NCBI GenBank assembly: GCA_945949035.1
Contig: CAMFDH010000067.1
Span: 1 to 7,051 of the forward strand
DNA from: an uncultured Actinomyces sp.
GTDB lineage: Bacteria; Actinomycetota; Actinomycetes; Actinomycetales; Actinomycetaceae
Length of the DNA stretch: 7,051 nt
Direction of reading: 5' to 3'
Under the pieces are notes generated by a model that saw only the letters and a list, made by a program, of their open reading frames with translations, made no database searches and was not told where the DNA came from. A program made the translations under genes and the position numbers. Position 1 is the first letter of the stretch, and each line of letters opens with the position of its first letter. Of the stretch, positions 6,326 through 7,051 are shown in pieces.

Positions 6326-7051
6326 ATGACCAGTAATGCCAGCGATATCACGGCCTCCAGTGGCCGTCTTACCCTCCCGATTGAGAGGGGGATCGACGAC
6401 CAGATCCATGCCCTCATGGAACGCCTCCAAGTCGATGCCGTACGTAACTCTGACGGCACTGAACTGCCCGACTGGGTAAGTGACGGACTGACCCGGGTGT
6501 ACGCCACCTACTTCCCTGCCCGAGGTGATGAGGAGTGGGCCCGATCAGTTCCTGAACAGCGCGTTCGCCAGTTCCTCATGTCACAACCGGTCACCTCAAC
6601 CGACGCAAATCCCCTGGTTTTTAACGTCATGACCGGGTACCTGGCCGCCCAGTTCACCCCGGACCTAAGTGCCAATCGCGACCACTACTGGCAGGTGATT
6701 AATCGCACAACTGGGGAAACTCTGCCCTCCGCGGACTGGTCGGTCGAGGAAGCTGCACCCCTCCCCATGGTTTCGGGCGCCGATGTGGTGGGTGATTACC
6801 CCGACGACGCCTTCTCCGCCCTCGTCACCATCCACAACCCCGAGCCCTTCCACGTCTACACCGTGAACTTCCTGGCCAAGCAGGTCTGGGACAGCACTCA
6901 GACCTACAACTACATCACCAACCGCTGGGCCGATGACCCAAGCCGCCTGAAGGACCGCACCTACGACGTCGCCTACCCGGAGACCTGGGAGCACGTGCGT
7001 GAGTCCCTGGGGATCTGGCTGAAGGACCACCCCGAGGTTGACGTGGTGCGC
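6326..7051 (+). CDS. lnpA: 1,3-beta-galactosyl-N-acetylhexosamine phosphorylase (GH112), partial: N-terminal 242 residues
   Basis: Cytoplasmic enzyme that phosphorolyses galacto-N-biose or lacto-N-biose into galactose 1-phosphate plus the N-acetylhexosamine. About 242 of roughly 720-750 residues are visible, covering the start of the TIM-barrel region; the catalytic acid lies beyond the right edge. Recognition rests on segments matching the Bifidobacterium longum enzyme as recalled: GRLTLP near the start (13-18), DAVRNSDGTELPD (37-49), YFPARGDEEW (62-71), YWQVINRTTGETLPSADW (121-138), VNFLAKQVWD...YNYITNRW (180-201) and WLKDHPEVDVVR at the edge. The ATG has AAAGGAG 4 nt upstream. The gene is divergent from the binding-protein gene, whereas in B. 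longum it follows the permease genes in the same direction. GH112 also contains beta-1,4-galactosyl-L-rhamnose phosphorylases, so family is near certain and exact substrate is probable. Kinase and galactose 1-phosphate genes may lie downstream, out of view. Confidence 0.93.
   Translation, partial: MTSNASDITASSGRLTLPIERGIDDQIHALMERLQVDAVRNSDGTELPDWVSDGLTRVYATYFPARGDEEWARSVPEQRVRQFLMSQPVTSTDANPLVFNVMTGYLAAQFTPDLSANRDHYWQVINRTTGETLPSADWSVEEAAPLPMVSGADVVGDYPDDAFSALVTIHNPEPFHVYTVNFLAKQVWDSTQTYNYITNRWADDPSRLKDRTYDVAYPETWEHVRESLGIWLKDHPEVDVVR

Overview
The window reads as one sugar-utilisation locus from a moderately high-GC Gram-positive bacterium, most likely an Actinobacterium. The grounds are GC-rich third codon positions, a lipoprotein-type solute-binding protein with an LGAC lipobox, an ABC importer locus with no ATPase of its own, and a bifidobacterial-like galactoside phosphorylase. 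The genus cannot be fixed from the sequence; an Actinomyces-like or related host-associated organism is a guess.

Layout. Four genes run leftwards on the minus strand from a divergent intergenic region at 6145-6325: a sugar-binding lipoprotein (6144-4801), a MalF-type permease (4699-3689), a MalG-type permease (3692-2739, overlapping the previous gene by 4 nt) and a GH2 family beta-galactosidase (from 2691 past the left edge, 897 codons visible). One gene runs rightwards from 6326 past the right edge: the first 242 codons of a GH112 phosphorylase of the 1,3-beta-galactosyl-N-acetylhexosamine (galacto-N-biose/lacto-N-biose) type. No tRNA, rRNA, CRISPR array, insertion sequence or phage gene was seen. 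Every long open frame antisense to these five genes is best explained as a GC-rich shadow.

How the parts fit. The lipoprotein would capture a galactose-containing disaccharide outside the cell, the two permeases would carry it in using an ATPase encoded elsewhere, and the cytoplasm would offer two ways to cleave it: phosphorolysis by the GH112 enzyme (giving galactose 1-phosphate) and hydrolysis by the GH2 enzyme. The binding protein resembles, from memory, the bifidobacterial galacto-N-biose/lacto-N-biose binding protein. Together with GH112 this points to host mucin-core or milk-type beta-1,3-galactosides as the substrate.

Regulation. The divergent region carries two similar 17-bp inverted repeats (TCAAC-N7-[G/T]TTGA), one immediately upstream of each divergent start codon, and a separate 13-bp perfect palindrome between them. 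A strong 16-bp stem-loop sits between the binding-protein gene and the permease genes, a usual place for partial termination or mRNA-end protection. No wholly new system is evident. The most noteworthy points are the paired operator-like repeats, the Shine-Dalgarno sequence in a hairpin loop, and the joining of a hydrolytic beta-galactosidase to a phosphorolytic galacto-N-biose locus.
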